A DNA stretch of 64,000 bases from Alcaligenaceae bacterium CGII-47 (lineage in GTDB: Bacteria > Pseudomonadota > Gammaproteobacteria > Burkholderiales > Burkholderiaceae_B), in the NCBI GenBank assembly GCA_019166125.1, contig JAHTBO010000005.1, positions 176,175 through 240,174 of the forward strand. Reading direction: 5' to 3'. The notes under the pieces were generated by a model, which worked only from the letters and a program-made list of their open reading frames with translations, was not told the origin of the DNA and searched no databases. Of the stretch, positions 52,150-61,436 are shown in pieces. The first letter of the stretch is position 1; each line of letters opens with the position of its first letter. Position numbers and translations under genes: made by a program.

Positions 52150-54239
52150 GGGGTGTCGGGCTGCCTGCTGGTGTCCTGCCACCAGTCAGGTTCAGTGGTG
52201 TGATTCAGGCGCATGTCTTTTGCCATGGCCTGCAGGTTGGCGGGCATGGCTTCATCCGGGTCGGGTTCCGGCAACGGCATGCGTATCTTCCACAGCTTGC
52301 CGCCTTCCACCAGGGCAAAGCACTGGCCTTTGGGCAGGCTGACAATATGCGCCGGTTCTATCATGGGGACACTGGTGGCGGTGACCCGTTCCTGGGTGGT
52401 GGAACTGAAATCGGTGCCGCTGTCCAGGCTGGAACTGTCGGCAGCGGTGCTGATCTGGCTGCTGGCGTAGACCTCGACCTTTGGTAGTTGCTGGGTCAGC
52501 AGTTCTGCCGTGGCGGTTTCGCGCACGCGCAGCATGAACAGGTTGTTGAAGTTGCCCACCACTTGCCCCGCCTTGGCGCGGTTGCCGATACGGGCTTCGA
52601 TGTCGGACAGGGTTTGTGTGTAGGCCGTAACCTGTATGCCCGCACCGCCGCCCTTGTTCACCAGGGGGATGAACTCATCGCCCATCAGTTCGTTGAATTC
52701 GTCGGCATGCAGGTTGATGGGAACTTTGGCGGCGGGGTCGGCGCTAGGCGGCAGGCCGTCGTCGATGCCGAATTTGTAAATATGCCCGGCGACCGATACC
52801 AGGTCGCTGAACATGGCATTGCCCACGGCGCTGGCGACTTCGGTGTCGGAAAGCGCATCCAGCCCTACGTAAACCACGGCGCGTTGGCGCACGATCTGCA
52901 TCCAGTCGAAGATGGGGCGCGGGTCGTTCAGTTCGCTGTAGCTGGGTGCCAGTAGTTGGGCGATCTTGCCGGTGGTCAGTTTTTCCAGCAGCGGCAGCAG
53001 GCTGGCGACAATCTTGTCAAAGTAGCTGCGGTCGTAGCGCACGGCGCTACGCAGGCCGTCCAGCACCGGGTCATACACACGCACTTGCGATAGATACTGT
53101 TCAATCGCCACCACCCGTTTTTCCCGGCCTGTCATGTGGCGGGGAATGGTTTTGTCGTTCAGCTTGGCTTCCAGTTGCACGATGATGTCCCAGGCTTTGG
53201 GCTGGGTGCGGGCCAGGAAATGGGCGGCGTATTCCATGAATAGCGCGTCGATATTGACGACATGGCGCAGAATCAACTGGTAATCGGGCCGTTGGCCGAG
53301 TTCCACCAGGGCGCGGGCGATGATGTTCACAAAGCGCCAGGCAAATTCCCTGAAGGCAGCGCTATTGCCTTCGCCCGATAGCTGCCCGGCCACGCGGGTC
53401 GCCACTTCGGAAATGCGCCCAAAGCGGCCCACGGCGTTATAGCGGGCTGAAATATCGGGCCAGCCCAGGTGGAAGACATAGAAGGCGTTTTCCCGCCCGG
53501 CACGGCGGGCTTCTACTGCCATACGCTTGAGCAGGTCGGCGTCACCCTTGGGGTCAAAGACGATCACCACTTCATGTTCGCCCTGGGCATTGGTGCGGCG
53601 TATGTCCTGGGTAATCAGCAGTTCGGCCAGGCGGGTTTTGCCTACGCGGGTGGTTCCCAGCACCAGGGTGTGGCCGACACGTTCGCCCAAGGGCAGCGTG
53701 GCATCGGTTTCGTCGGGTTCGATGCCGTGCAGGCGCGGCAGCCCACCTACGGGTGGCAGCGGCCGGGCTGGGTTCAGGGGGGAATCCCAGCGGGTCAACC
53801 GGGCCAAAGGTTGCACGGGGCGCGGCGCAAATTCCAGGCGGGCTTCCAGGCGTCTGGCCCACTGGTACAGCGGTGTGGGGTCTACATAGGCGCGAAACTC
53901 GGGGCGGTAGGTTTGCATCAGCCGATGGGTATGGCGCTGATCCCACTGAAAGCCCTTGCCCAAGAACAGGTGCTGGCGGCTGACGGGTATGCGGCGACTG
54001 GTCATGCTGTAGTGCGGCAAGCGCCGGATATTGCGGCGGTAACGCAGTACCCGCCAGGCCTGGCGCATTCTTTGCGCGGCCAGCAGCATCAGTGCCAGGC
54101 CACAGGCCAACCCGGCGGCGGGTGTCAGCGCCAGCGTCCAGGGTGCTGCCAGACATAGCGTAGCGGTGGCGGCGCATAGTGCCACGGTGTATAGCTCCAC
54201 CGCTGGGCGCAGCAGGACTTCAATCGGCTGTTGGGACAT
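52146..54239 (-). CDS. traD: Conjugative coupling factor TraD (SXT/TOL subfamily)
   Basis: A 697-residue type IV coupling ATPase that brings the relaxase-DNA complex to the channel. N-terminal membrane segments (residues about 10-55) are followed by Walker A VLGTTRVGKTRLAELL near residue 195, VIVFDPKGDADLLKRMAVEA, and Walker B NLHADEFNELMG near residue 503. It is complete and of family length. It starts 10 bases after the transglycosylase gene and is coupled to TIGR03747. Confidence 0.95.
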   Translation of the reverse strand: MSQQPIEVLLRPAVELYTVALCAATATLCLAAPWTLALTPAAGLACGLALMLLAAQRMRQAWRVLRYRRNIRRLPHYSMTSRRIPVSRQHLFLGKGFQWDQRHTHRLMQTYRPEFRAYVDPTPLYQWARRLEARLEFAPRPVQPLARLTRWDSPLNPARPLPPVGGLPRLHGIEPDETDATLPLGERVGHTLVLGTTRVGKTRLAELLITQDIRRTNAQGEHEVVIVFDPKGDADLLKRMAVEARRAGRENAFYVFHLGWPDISARYNAVGRFGRISEVATRVAGQLSGEGNSAAFREFAWRFVNIIARALVELGQRPDYQLILRHVVNIDALFMEYAAHFLARTQPKAWDIIVQLEAKLNDKTIPRHMTGREKRVVAIEQYLSQVRVYDPVLDGLRSAVRYDRSYFDKIVASLLPLLEKLTTGKIAQLLAPSYSELNDPRPIFDWMQIVRQRAVVYVGLDALSDTEVASAVGNAMFSDLVSVAGHIYKFGIDDGLPPSADPAAKVPINLHADEFNELMGDEFIPLVNKGGGAGIQVTAYTQTLSDIEARIGNRAKAGQVVGNFNNLFMLRVRETATAELLTQQLPKVEVYASSQISTAADSSSLDSGTDFSSTTQERVTATSVPMIEPAHIVSLPKGQCFALVEGGKLWKIRMPLPEPDPDEAMPANLQAMAKDMRLNHTTEPDWWQDTSRQPDTP

Positions 54240-54249
54240 GGCGGGCGGC

Positions 54250-55050
54250 TCATTGCTGCGGCGTGGTGCTGGCGTGGTCGGGCCGGGGCTGGAGATTCAG
54301 CGCCTCGTAGTACGGCAGCGCGGAAGTGCCGCCCAGGTCTTCGACCACGATCAGGGTGTTGGGAGATGCGGATGGCGGTTTGGGGCTTGGTGGTGCTTTG
54401 GCGGCAATGGGCTTGATGGGTGGCTTGCTGGGCGTGGTGTGGGCGACCGTTTGCAGGCGTTCCAGATGCTGGCTGACCCCGGCCCGATACCGCGCAGCGG
54501 GTTCCCCGCCCGCCGGGCGATGGTAGCGGCCAGCAGTGGTCAGCCAGTCTTGGCCGGGCTGGTGCTGTTCAAGCAGGATCTGCGCGGCGATACGCAGGTT
54601 GCGGTAAGGGTTCAGCAGCTCGCAGGGTTCCTGATAGCGATGCTGCTGATAACCGACGTTGACCTGTGCCAGCCCGGCATCGACCTGTGTCGGCTTGAAC
54701 TGCTGCAACGCCCGCTTCAGGGCCGTGCAGGCGGCGGCGCGGTTGGGAAAACGCTGGGTCTGCCCGGCCACGTTCAGCGACCAGGGCCAGGGAACGTGGC
54801 GGCCTTGAAGGTTCATGCCGCTTTCCTGCAAGGCGATGGCGTACAGCATGGTGACGGGGACGCCTGCCTGCTGTGCGGCCAGTTGGTAGGCGGGGGGCGG
54901 CGTGGTGTGGGCGTGGGTTGTTGAGGTGAGTACCAGCGCGATGCCCAGGCCGATGGTGTGAGTGATGCGGGCTGAGTGGCGTGTGCGGCGGGCGGGTTTG
55001 GGTTTTCTGTTTGTCCGCGTTCGCGGCTGCGGGGTCATTGACGTTGCCAT
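54250..55050 (-). CDS. Lytic transglycosylase (conjugation-associated, SLT fold)
   Basis: A 266-residue protein with a basic N-terminus and signal-like hydrophobic stretch (IGLGIALVLTSTTHAH). The transglycosylase domain has the catalytic glutamate in YAIALQESGMNLQG, then AGLAQVNVGYQQH and LNPYRNLRIAAQILLEQHQP. The C-terminal 60 residues are Pro/Lys-rich. It opens the peptidoglycan for the transfer apparatus. It overlaps TIGR03759 by 16 bases. Confidence 0.9.
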   Translation of the reverse strand: MATSMTPQPRTRTNRKPKPARRTRHSARITHTIGLGIALVLTSTTHAHTTPPPAYQLAAQQAGVPVTMLYAIALQESGMNLQGRHVPWPWSLNVAGQTQRFPNRAAACTALKRALQQFKPTQVDAGLAQVNVGYQQHRYQEPCELLNPYRNLRIAAQILLEQHQPGQDWLTTAGRYHRPAGGEPAARYRAGVSQHLERLQTVAHTTPSKPPIKPIAAKAPPSPKPPSASPNTLIVVEDLGGTSALPYYEALNLQPRPDHASTTPQQ

Positions 55051-55817
55051 GAGCCATTCACCTCGCGCACGATGGCGGGCAAGCTGCCGGATAGCCCCAG
55101 CGTCTGCCAGCGGCCACTGTCATGGTTCAGGGTGATATGCCCGGCACGTACCTTGTCGGGTTGAATGCCCGATTGTCTGGCCCAGGCACGGATACGGCTG
55201 TCTTCGGCTTCGCTACCCACCATGTAAAGATCGAAGGCTTGGCCTTCAGCCTGCAGCGTTTGAATGGCGGTTTCGCAAGCTGGGCAGTCGTCTTCGATGA
55301 AGACGGCAAGGCGCGATGAGGCTGGCTGACTGAGCAACAGGCGGTTGGTTCCGCTGGCCGGTGCCGGGTTCAGGCCGCGCAGCGTGGCAGATAGCATATC
55401 GCTGGCCTGGGTTTCATCCAACAGCACCGGCAAGCCGGGAAACTGCTGCTGCCAGGCGGCGTCATAGGCCCGTTGGTAAGCCAGCAGCTTTTCTACCCGC
55501 TGCGCTTCGGCCTGCACTTGCAGGCGGGCATAACGGAGTCTTTCCTCATCGCTACGGGCTTCAATGCCCAGGGCGGTGAGCGGGTCAATATTCGGGGAGT
55601 AAATGCCCAGCGGGCCGTCCATCAACTGCTCAAAGCGCTGCCATTCTTCAGTGGTGAGATTCCAGGCTTGATGAGGACTGGTGTGCGGGGTGTGGCGTTC
55701 TGCTGTATGCGTGAAGGATGGCGGCGTAGTGGCGACTGCTGGGCCAGCCAGGGCTTGCAGGCTCAGAATCAAGATGCAGACTGACCCGCTGCGGCGTAAT
55801 GACAGGTACGGTGGCAT
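55035..55817 (-). CDS. ICE protein, TIGR03759 (PFL_4693) family
   Basis: A 260-residue secreted protein with a signal peptide (VCILILSLQALAGPAVA). A family segment is TTEEWQRFEQLMDGPLGIYS then PNIDPLTALGIEARSDEERL. The C-terminal half looks thioredoxin-like, with AVFIEDDCPACETAIQTLQA (DCPAC, a CxxC motif), so it may act in disulphide chemistry of the transfer channel. It is the first gene of this transfer block. Confidence 0.88.
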   Translation of the reverse strand: MPPYLSLRRSGSVCILILSLQALAGPAVATTPPSFTHTAERHTPHTSPHQAWNLTTEEWQRFEQLMDGPLGIYSPNIDPLTALGIEARSDEERLRYARLQVQAEAQRVEKLLAYQRAYDAAWQQQFPGLPVLLDETQASDMLSATLRGLNPAPASGTNRLLLSQPASSRLAVFIEDDCPACETAIQTLQAEGQAFDLYMVGSEAEDSRIRAWARQSGIQPDKVRAGHITLNHDSGRWQTLGLSGSLPAIVREVNGSWQRQ

Positions 55818-55912
55818 GGAATGGTCTTCAGAGTGAGTGACATTCCCGTACCATCGCAGCGGTCGTGCGTGTTGTCAGTGCAGAATCCGTGCGCTTCCAT
55901 GCCCGGATTGTG

Positions 55913-55940
55913 AGAAAAATGCAGCCCCCAAAGGGGCTGC
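55913..55940 (-). terminator. Intrinsic terminator after the helicase gene
   Basis: GCAGCCCC (55921-55928) and GGGGCTGC (55933-55940) form a perfect 8-bp stem with a CAAA loop; on the minus strand ATTTTT follows. It ends the leftward accessory block 16 bases after the helicase stop and separates it from TIGR03759. Confidence 0.85.
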
Positions 55941-55955
55941 GAGGAACAACAGAGT

Positions 55956-58223
55956 TTACTTCACCAACTGCCTTGCCAGGGCCACTTCTACCGAATCGCC
56001 GTCTTGGTTCAGGACATCCAGCCCGGATTCGGGTACGTCGCCTGAGGTTGACTGCGATACGGCGATTTTCTTGGCCATGAGCGACAAGCACGTCATCTGC
56101 GACGTGGCGGCGTAGCCCAGGTAGATCACTTTGACCGGCTGCTTCTGTCCGATTCTCCATGAACGCCTTGCGGCCTGCTGCAAGGTGTAGACGTTGAAGC
56201 CAGTTTGGGCGAAGACGATGGTTGGGAATTCCAGCAAGTCCAGGCCGGTTTTCACCAGTTCAGGGTTTGTAAGCAAAACGTCAATGCCGCGATCAAGCTG
56301 TTCGGCTATCCAGTCTTCCCGGCGCGATGCTTCCACGCTGGCGCGCAGCACCGATACCTTCAGACCTTCCTGCTCCAGCAACACCTTCAAACGCGATGTG
56401 GTGTCGCGTGTGCCGGTGTAGACGGTGTAGGCCAGCACCTTGCGGCCCTGGGCTTTTTCCGCTTTGCAGATGTCGATCAGTTCCCGTTCCTTGGGCATCA
56501 CCTGCAACTCGTTGAACTGAGCCGGGGTGAATGCCAAGGTGTGGCGGGTACGTGGATGCAGCACGGTTTCCGCTCGAAAGCAGCAGTCGGGCCATGCCAG
56601 CAGCACGTTCAGAACAACGCCAAGCAAAGTGGTGTCACGCTTGGCCAGCGCCTGCTTCAGCTCTGCGGTGAGGCGTCCTGCCAGGTCGCGGTAGGCATCG
56701 GCTTGCGCCGTGTCCATGGCGACTTCGCGGAACTCCTCGTCATACGGCGGCAAGACATTGCCGCCGATGTCCTTGAGCTTCAGAAAGACGGTGAACGGCA
56801 GTACGCAACGCAAAACACCCTTGGGGCCAAAGCCGGGAGCCTTGACTGTGCGTACCGTGACCTTGCTGCCACGGGCTGTCTTGTGCGCCACGCCGGTACT
56901 CTCGGAATAGATGTCCTTGAGTACGCCGTGGTCGCGCATGAAAGCCATGGCGGCCGCTGTCATGCTGCCTGATTTGCTGGGACGATAACCGTCTTCGATC
57001 ATGCGTCCGGGCAAGGCCCGGAACAGCAGGTGGAAAATGTCATCGCCATAGCCGCCCATCAGGGTGCCAGTCAGCAACAGCGTTTTGCGCGCCTTTGCCG
57101 CCAATACCCCCATGGCCTGGCCCTGTGCCGAACCGCCATTCTTGTACTCATGAGCCTCGTCGGCGATGAGCAGGTCGAATGCGCCCTGGGGCAGATAGCG
57201 TTTGATGAACTCCGAGGGCTGGTAACCGCCTTCACCAAAGCCAAACTCCATATTGGCCATGGCACGTTCCATGCGGTTTGCCTGTCGGTCGGAAAACACC
57301 AGTTCACCCTTGCCGTCCATCAGGTTGATGAACTCATGGATGTTGTCGCCCAGGATGTTGGCCAGAAAAAACTCGCCGAACTTTTGCATCAAGCGCTTGG
57401 CTGTGACTTCGCCAATGGTGGGAATACGCCGTAAGGCTTTCAGAACGGCTTGGGACTGGTCGCTGGCCGATAAGCCTTTGGGGCGCATCAGTGTCCAGAG
57501 CGTGGCATGGCAACACTGGCATTTGCGTCGGGATTCCTCGGCTTCCAGTGCTACCGGGCTGATGGGCTCGCCATCTACGTCGGTGACGATGCTCCCGCAA
57601 TGCGGGCATGACGCCAGTTCGCCCTGCAGGCTGCGGGAACGATGAAAAGCGGGTTTCCAGTGAAAGCCCATACGCATGCGTACACGGCCCAGCACATAGA
57701 ATTCCTGCCCTTGTTGCGGCAGGCCCAACTGTTCGCGCAGCTTCAGCAGCTTGACCAGGGTGTCCGGGCCGTTCAGCACCCAGACCTTGGCCCCAGCAAT
57801 GGTTTCCTGAATCTCGCGCCGCCATTTGTAGACCAGATGAGGAGGCGACAGCACCAGGGTACGGCGATAGCCTACCGCGTTCAGGACAGCAGCGGTGGCA
57901 ATCCCCACGGTGGTTTTACCGCAGCCCATCTCGCCATTGACGATGGCGGCGCGTTCGCCACGATTGACCAGGAGTTCCGACACGGCATGCACCACGTCGG
58001 CCTGGGCCGGGAACAGCTTGCGCTTCAGCCCGGCCAGCAGAAGCTGCCGGTTGGCGCGCTGCCATCCCGTATAAACAGGTGGGTTGGCCCGGTTGAGAGA
58101 ATCCAGCAATTCATCACCAAACTCGGTGACAAAGTCGTTCAGGCTGATTTGAAGCGGGTCGGCGTCAATTGCCAGTTCAGCCTGAGAGTCGGTTTCAGCT
58201 TGGGTGGAAAGGTCGAGGGACAT
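55956..58223 (-). CDS. SNF2-type DEAD/DEAH-box helicase
   Basis: A 755-residue helicase with Walker A GEMGCGKTT (residues 97-105), motif II IADEAHEYKN near residue 351, and late motifs FAQTGFNVYTLQQAARRSWR then IGQKQPVKV. A zinc-ribbon-like Cys group (CPHCGS, CQCCH) sits around residues 205-245. Genes of this kind occur with the methyltransferase gene upstream in related ICEs. Substrate and role are unknown; replication or anti-defence function is possible. The ATG at 58223 is used, following a structured leader. Confidence 0.85.
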   Translation of the reverse strand: MSLDLSTQAETDSQAELAIDADPLQISLNDFVTEFGDELLDSLNRANPPVYTGWQRANRQLLLAGLKRKLFPAQADVVHAVSELLVNRGERAAIVNGEMGCGKTTVGIATAAVLNAVGYRRTLVLSPPHLVYKWRREIQETIAGAKVWVLNGPDTLVKLLKLREQLGLPQQGQEFYVLGRVRMRMGFHWKPAFHRSRSLQGELASCPHCGSIVTDVDGEPISPVALEAEESRRKCQCCHATLWTLMRPKGLSASDQSQAVLKALRRIPTIGEVTAKRLMQKFGEFFLANILGDNIHEFINLMDGKGELVFSDRQANRMERAMANMEFGFGEGGYQPSEFIKRYLPQGAFDLLIADEAHEYKNGGSAQGQAMGVLAAKARKTLLLTGTLMGGYGDDIFHLLFRALPGRMIEDGYRPSKSGSMTAAAMAFMRDHGVLKDIYSESTGVAHKTARGSKVTVRTVKAPGFGPKGVLRCVLPFTVFLKLKDIGGNVLPPYDEEFREVAMDTAQADAYRDLAGRLTAELKQALAKRDTTLLGVVLNVLLAWPDCCFRAETVLHPRTRHTLAFTPAQFNELQVMPKERELIDICKAEKAQGRKVLAYTVYTGTRDTTSRLKVLLEQEGLKVSVLRASVEASRREDWIAEQLDRGIDVLLTNPELVKTGLDLLEFPTIVFAQTGFNVYTLQQAARRSWRIGQKQPVKVIYLGYAATSQMTCLSLMAKKIAVSQSTSGDVPESGLDVLNQDGDSVEVALARQLVK

Positions 58224-58296
58224 GGCGATGCTCCAGAAAAAGCAGGCATGCACCGTCCCTGTCGGGGCGATGACATGCCCCGTGGTGGGATGAAAG
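58224..58296 (-). ncRNA. Proximal leader hairpin of the helicase gene (copy E)
   Basis: GGCATG (58245-58250) pairs with CATGCC (58274-58279) with an inner GC stem, followed by the Shine-Dalgarno CTGGAG. The hairpin occupies the same place as those before radC, the 59457 gene and DUF3577, with different stem bases but conserved pairing. The distal two-hairpin part is absent here. Confidence 0.5.
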
Positions 58297-58323
58297 AAAC
58301 GAAGAACCGTTGAAGAAGATGAA

Positions 58324-59436
58324 TCAGCGTATGGTCAGTACCTGGCCCTGGGTGTAAGAGCCAGGGGTCATGTCCCAGGCGCGGATAATGGGAACGAACT
58401 TGTCGGTGAGGATGCGGGTTTCAGAAATGCTGCCGTCATCCCTTTCGGTGTATTCGACCGCACTGGTCTTTTCCTTGTGGGTATCGCCCTTGACGACCAG
58501 CACCTTGCCGGTGGTTGGTGAGCGCACCACGCCGGAAATTGCGCCCGCCGCCAAGGCCAGCGCCAGATGCCAATGCGACAAAGCGCGTGCCGGCGGCCGC
58601 AATGACTGCTGCCCGGCACCCAGGTGGGTATCCCACTGCGGCCACAGCCCTTGCAAGCGGCTGACTTCCTCGGCGAATTGCTCCGGTTCCAGCGACACGC
58701 GAAAGAACTGCTCGGGGCCGTTCACAGAGGAAGGCACGGTGTAAGGAAGAAACGGCCATTCCTGCGGCAAGGCATCAGCCGGTGTCAGACCCTGGCCGAT
58801 CTGCAGCAGCAGCGCCCGGATGGACTTGTTGGCATCGGGAGCCTGATCGCGTTGCCGCGTTCGGGTACCCAGAATGACAACCTGCTTGAATTGCTCATCG
58901 ACCGCCTGAAAAACGCGCAGCCCGCTGTAATGCCGGGTCAGCCAGCCAACCAGTTCATCATCCAGCACGTAGTGCGGAATGATGAAAACCAGAACGCCGC
59001 CGTACTGCAGCAGCGGCAGGGTTTTCTGATAGAACAGCTTTTCCAGCCGGGGGCGGCCCTGGCCTTGGTAGCCGATATTGCCGTTGGCATCCTTGCTTAG
59101 ATCGCCATAAGGCGGGTTCAGCCACAGCAGCCCGAAACTCTGGCGGCTGATAAGGGTGTCCATCAGGTCGCCCTGGATGCACTGGTTCACCAGACGCTTG
59201 GCGTGTCGGGCGCGTTCGAGGTCGTATTCGACCGCATAGACTTGGCTTTGACGGCGGCCCAGCGCATGCGCGGCTTCCGCAATGGCGACGCCTTCACCTG
59301 CGCACGGGTCGATGATGTGCATCTGGCCCTGCGAAGGAGCCAGCGCCGACAGCACCCGTTCCAGCGTGGGTTCATCGGTGGGAAAATAGCCGTTCTTGAT
59401 GAAGTTCCGGGCAAGCCGGGGGAACATGAGCGCCAT
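58324..59436 (-). CDS. N6-adenine-type DNA methyltransferase-like protein (DUF6094-like)
   Basis: A 370-residue protein with SAM motif I as IIDPCAGEGVAI near residue 42 and the catalytic-type motif LLWLNPPYGD near residue 105, typical of amino-methyltransferases acting on adenine. The middle and C-terminal parts (GVLVFIIPHYVLDDELVGWL) resemble the DUF6094 ICE proteins. It lies directly upstream of the helicase gene and is likely co-transcribed. It may protect the element from restriction; target sequence unknown. Confidence 0.82.
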   Translation of the reverse strand: MALMFPRLARNFIKNGYFPTDEPTLERVLSALAPSQGQMHIIDPCAGEGVAIAEAAHALGRRQSQVYAVEYDLERARHAKRLVNQCIQGDLMDTLISRQSFGLLWLNPPYGDLSKDANGNIGYQGQGRPRLEKLFYQKTLPLLQYGGVLVFIIPHYVLDDELVGWLTRHYSGLRVFQAVDEQFKQVVILGTRTRQRDQAPDANKSIRALLLQIGQGLTPADALPQEWPFLPYTVPSSVNGPEQFFRVSLEPEQFAEEVSRLQGLWPQWDTHLGAGQQSLRPPARALSHWHLALALAAGAISGVVRSPTTGKVLVVKGDTHKEKTSAVEYTERDDGSISETRILTDKFVPIIRAWDMTPGSYTQGQVLTIR

Positions 59437-59456
59437 GTGAAGTCTCCTTGAAAGGT

Positions 59457-60107
59457 TCAGGCCACCCGTTGCAGGGCTTCCTGGGGCATCCGCTCAAACG
59501 GTTCGACATTCAGGGTGTTGTCCTGAATCAGTGCGCCCAGCGCCGTGGTCAGCTTGCTGACATCCATTGCCAGCCGATAGCCCTGCAAGGGGCCGACGGC
59601 AAAGCTCAGGCGAGTCAGCATGCGGGTATCACGCAGCAGGGTCAGCACCGTGTCGCGCCAGTGATCGAGCAAAGGCAAGGGGCAGGTTTGCTGCACCAAG
59701 GCCCATAGCCGCTGGGTGTCGTCTGCGGCATTGATGGGAAGTACGGCCAGTGCGCTGGCGTTGGCCTGGTCGGGCTTGGCGCAGCGCTTGTCGAAAAGCC
59801 ACAGATTGGTGAGCGAACCGAACAAAGTGCGCCGGTAAGCGCGGGTCAGGCGCTTTTCCAGGCGGTCGGTATTGCCGACGAAGACGGGAACGGCGCTTCC
59901 CTGGTCAGTGACCAGATGGAATTGCTGCAGGCCGTCTTCCGACGTACCCAGCGTCAGCCGGGCCAGAAATTGTTGAATGGCAGTGTCCCGCGCCCAGACG
60001 GACAGGAACACCAGTTCACCGTGTTCATCACTGATGCAGGCATCGGTCATGAGATCGGCGCATTCATCTATGCGGTATAGCGTGGAGGTTGAAGGCAGCG
60101 TGGACAT
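59457..60107 (-). CDS. Conserved ICE accessory protein of unknown function
   Basis: I do not recognise a named family. The 216-residue protein is soluble, with a beta-rich first half (LVFLSVWARDTAIQQFLARL, SAVPVFVGNTDRLEKRLTRA) and a helical second half. ATG at 60107 is chosen after a structured leader with CTGGAG. It is the next gene upstream of the methyltransferase and belongs to the same leftward block. Confidence 0.7.
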   Translation of the reverse strand: MSTLPSTSTLYRIDECADLMTDACISDEHGELVFLSVWARDTAIQQFLARLTLGTSEDGLQQFHLVTDQGSAVPVFVGNTDRLEKRLTRAYRRTLFGSLTNLWLFDKRCAKPDQANASALAVLPINAADDTQRLWALVQQTCPLPLLDHWRDTVLTLLRDTRMLTRLSFAVGPLQGYRLAMDVSKLTTALGALIQDNTLNVEPFERMPQEALQRVA

Positions 60108-60170
60108 GGCGGCTCCAGAAGAAAACGGCGCAACCCCGCCCACAGGGGCGAAGGTTGCCCCGTGTAGAGG
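60108..60170 (-). ncRNA. Proximal leader hairpin of the 59457 gene (copy D)
   Basis: GCAACC (60130-60135) pairs with GGTTGC (60153-60158) and an inner CGCCC/GGGCG (60137-60141 with 60146-60150) closes the structure, just before TCTGGAG. It aligns in position with the helicase, radC and DUF3577 leaders, while the stem bases are changed on both sides. Confidence 0.5.
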
Positions 60171-60194
60171 AAGTGAAGAAAGAAGCCCGAACGG

Positions 60195-60821
60195 TCAGAC
60201 CGTGACGGGTATTTGCCACTCTTGAGAAAGCGGCTGGAAGGTATAGCCAAGCGCATTCAGACGGTCACGCTGCTGACGCAGTGTGAGCCTATCCACCGTG
60301 GCATCGAGTCGAACGACATCGCCCAGCGGCCAGAGTGTGCCGAACAAGGCAGCGTCTGCTTCGATGGCATCGGCTTTTGCGGCAGCCGTTGCGGGTGTTT
60401 CCACCCCGAAAGGCGTGGTGTCCACCAGCGGGTCAGCCTTGGGCCGAGATGGCTTGGGCTTGGCTGATGCTTTGGGTGCCGGTGTGGTGGGAACCACAGC
60501 CTGTGATTCCTCATCCGCTGGGTCAACTTCCTGGGGGCTTAGACGGCGGGCGTCATCACCGCTCAGGGCGTCAATCGCGGATAAGGTCATGCCGCCCAGG
60601 TGGGCGCGGATTTCAATGACCATGCGGCCATTGGTGGAGTACGTGGAAGGACGGATTTCCGTGATGACGAAATCGCCTTCGTAGCGGCCTTCGTCGTATT
60701 GATCGAGTTCAGCGTTTTTGACGACGAACTCACCGATGGCAGTTGCCAGGCGCCCTACATTGAAAGCGCCGTTTCTGCCGTGAATGGTTTTGATGGCCAG
60801 ATGGCCGGGGATGGTAATCAT
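60195..60821 (-). CDS. DUF3275 family ICE protein
   Basis: A 208-residue protein. The N-terminal domain (ITIPGHLAIKTIHGRNGAFN, GRLATAIGEFVVKNAELDQY, DEGRYEGDFVITEIRPSTYS) is the DUF3275 pattern, followed by an Ala/Pro/Lys-rich linker and a C-terminal part DVVRLDATVDRLTLRQQRDR. It lies 15 bases after DUF3577. Function unknown; it accompanies DUF3577 in this ICE family. Confidence 0.85.
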   Translation of the reverse strand: MITIPGHLAIKTIHGRNGAFNVGRLATAIGEFVVKNAELDQYDEGRYEGDFVITEIRPSTYSTNGRMVIEIRAHLGGMTLSAIDALSGDDARRLSPQEVDPADEESQAVVPTTPAPKASAKPKPSRPKADPLVDTTPFGVETPATAAAKADAIEADAALFGTLWPLGDVVRLDATVDRLTLRQQRDRLNALGYTFQPLSQEWQIPVTV

Positions 60822-60836
60822 GGTCGATGCCCCCGG

Positions 60837-61436
60837 TCAGAAGGAATCGTCCACGGTTTCCGTGGGAGAAGTGACATGGGCTGAGGTTTCGGCGGCTGAG
60901 TCAGAATCGTCAGATGCCGGTTCCCTGTCGGTGGCTGCTTCAGTGTCGTCAGCTTGGGGGGCTTGGGATTCCAGGGCCGAGTCTTGCGAAAGCGGGCCTG
61001 CGGCGGTATTGCCGGTGTCGGCGGCAGTTTGATCTACGGGCCGTGGGTCGGCCTTGTAAACCTGCTGACCATCGACCTTGATCCAGGTGATGAACAACAA
61101 GCGGGCTTTCAGGCTGACGCCTTGTTCACCGGCTCGTTTGCCTTTGCTGTAGGTGAAAATATCAGCCCACAGATCGCCCAGACGAAAGCCGATCATGACT
61201 TTCTTCTCGGCTTCGACGGCAGCCATGCAGCGGCGCACCAGATGCTGGGCTTCAGTACCGGAAACGCGGGTATCGAAGCGCACGTAAGAAACATCATCGC
61301 TTGGCCCGTTCAGAGCGGCGATGTCGCAAGCCAGAAAGGTGTCGCCCTTGCGGGGTTTTACTTCCCGGATGCGGCTCAGGTAACCCAGGCCGTTGATGTG
61401 AAGATCGAAGAAGGATTTTTCTTTGGTGACAGACAT
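60837..61436 (-). CDS. DUF3577 (STY4534-type) ICE protein
   Basis: A 199-residue protein with the family opening KEKSFFDLHINGLGYLSRIR, then KGDTFLACDIAALNGPSDDV and VRFDTRVSGTEAQHLVRRCM. The C-terminal 60 residues are Asp/Glu/Ala-rich and probably disordered. STY4534-type proteins are annotated as ICE replication or nucleic-acid-binding proteins. The ATG at 61436 is preferred; it follows the longest conserved leader. Confidence 0.87.
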   Translation of the reverse strand: MSVTKEKSFFDLHINGLGYLSRIREVKPRKGDTFLACDIAALNGPSDDVSYVRFDTRVSGTEAQHLVRRCMAAVEAEKKVMIGFRLGDLWADIFTYSKGKRAGEQGVSLKARLLFITWIKVDGQQVYKADPRPVDQTAADTGNTAAGPLSQDSALESQAPQADDTEAATDREPASDDSDSAAETSAHVTSPTETVDDSF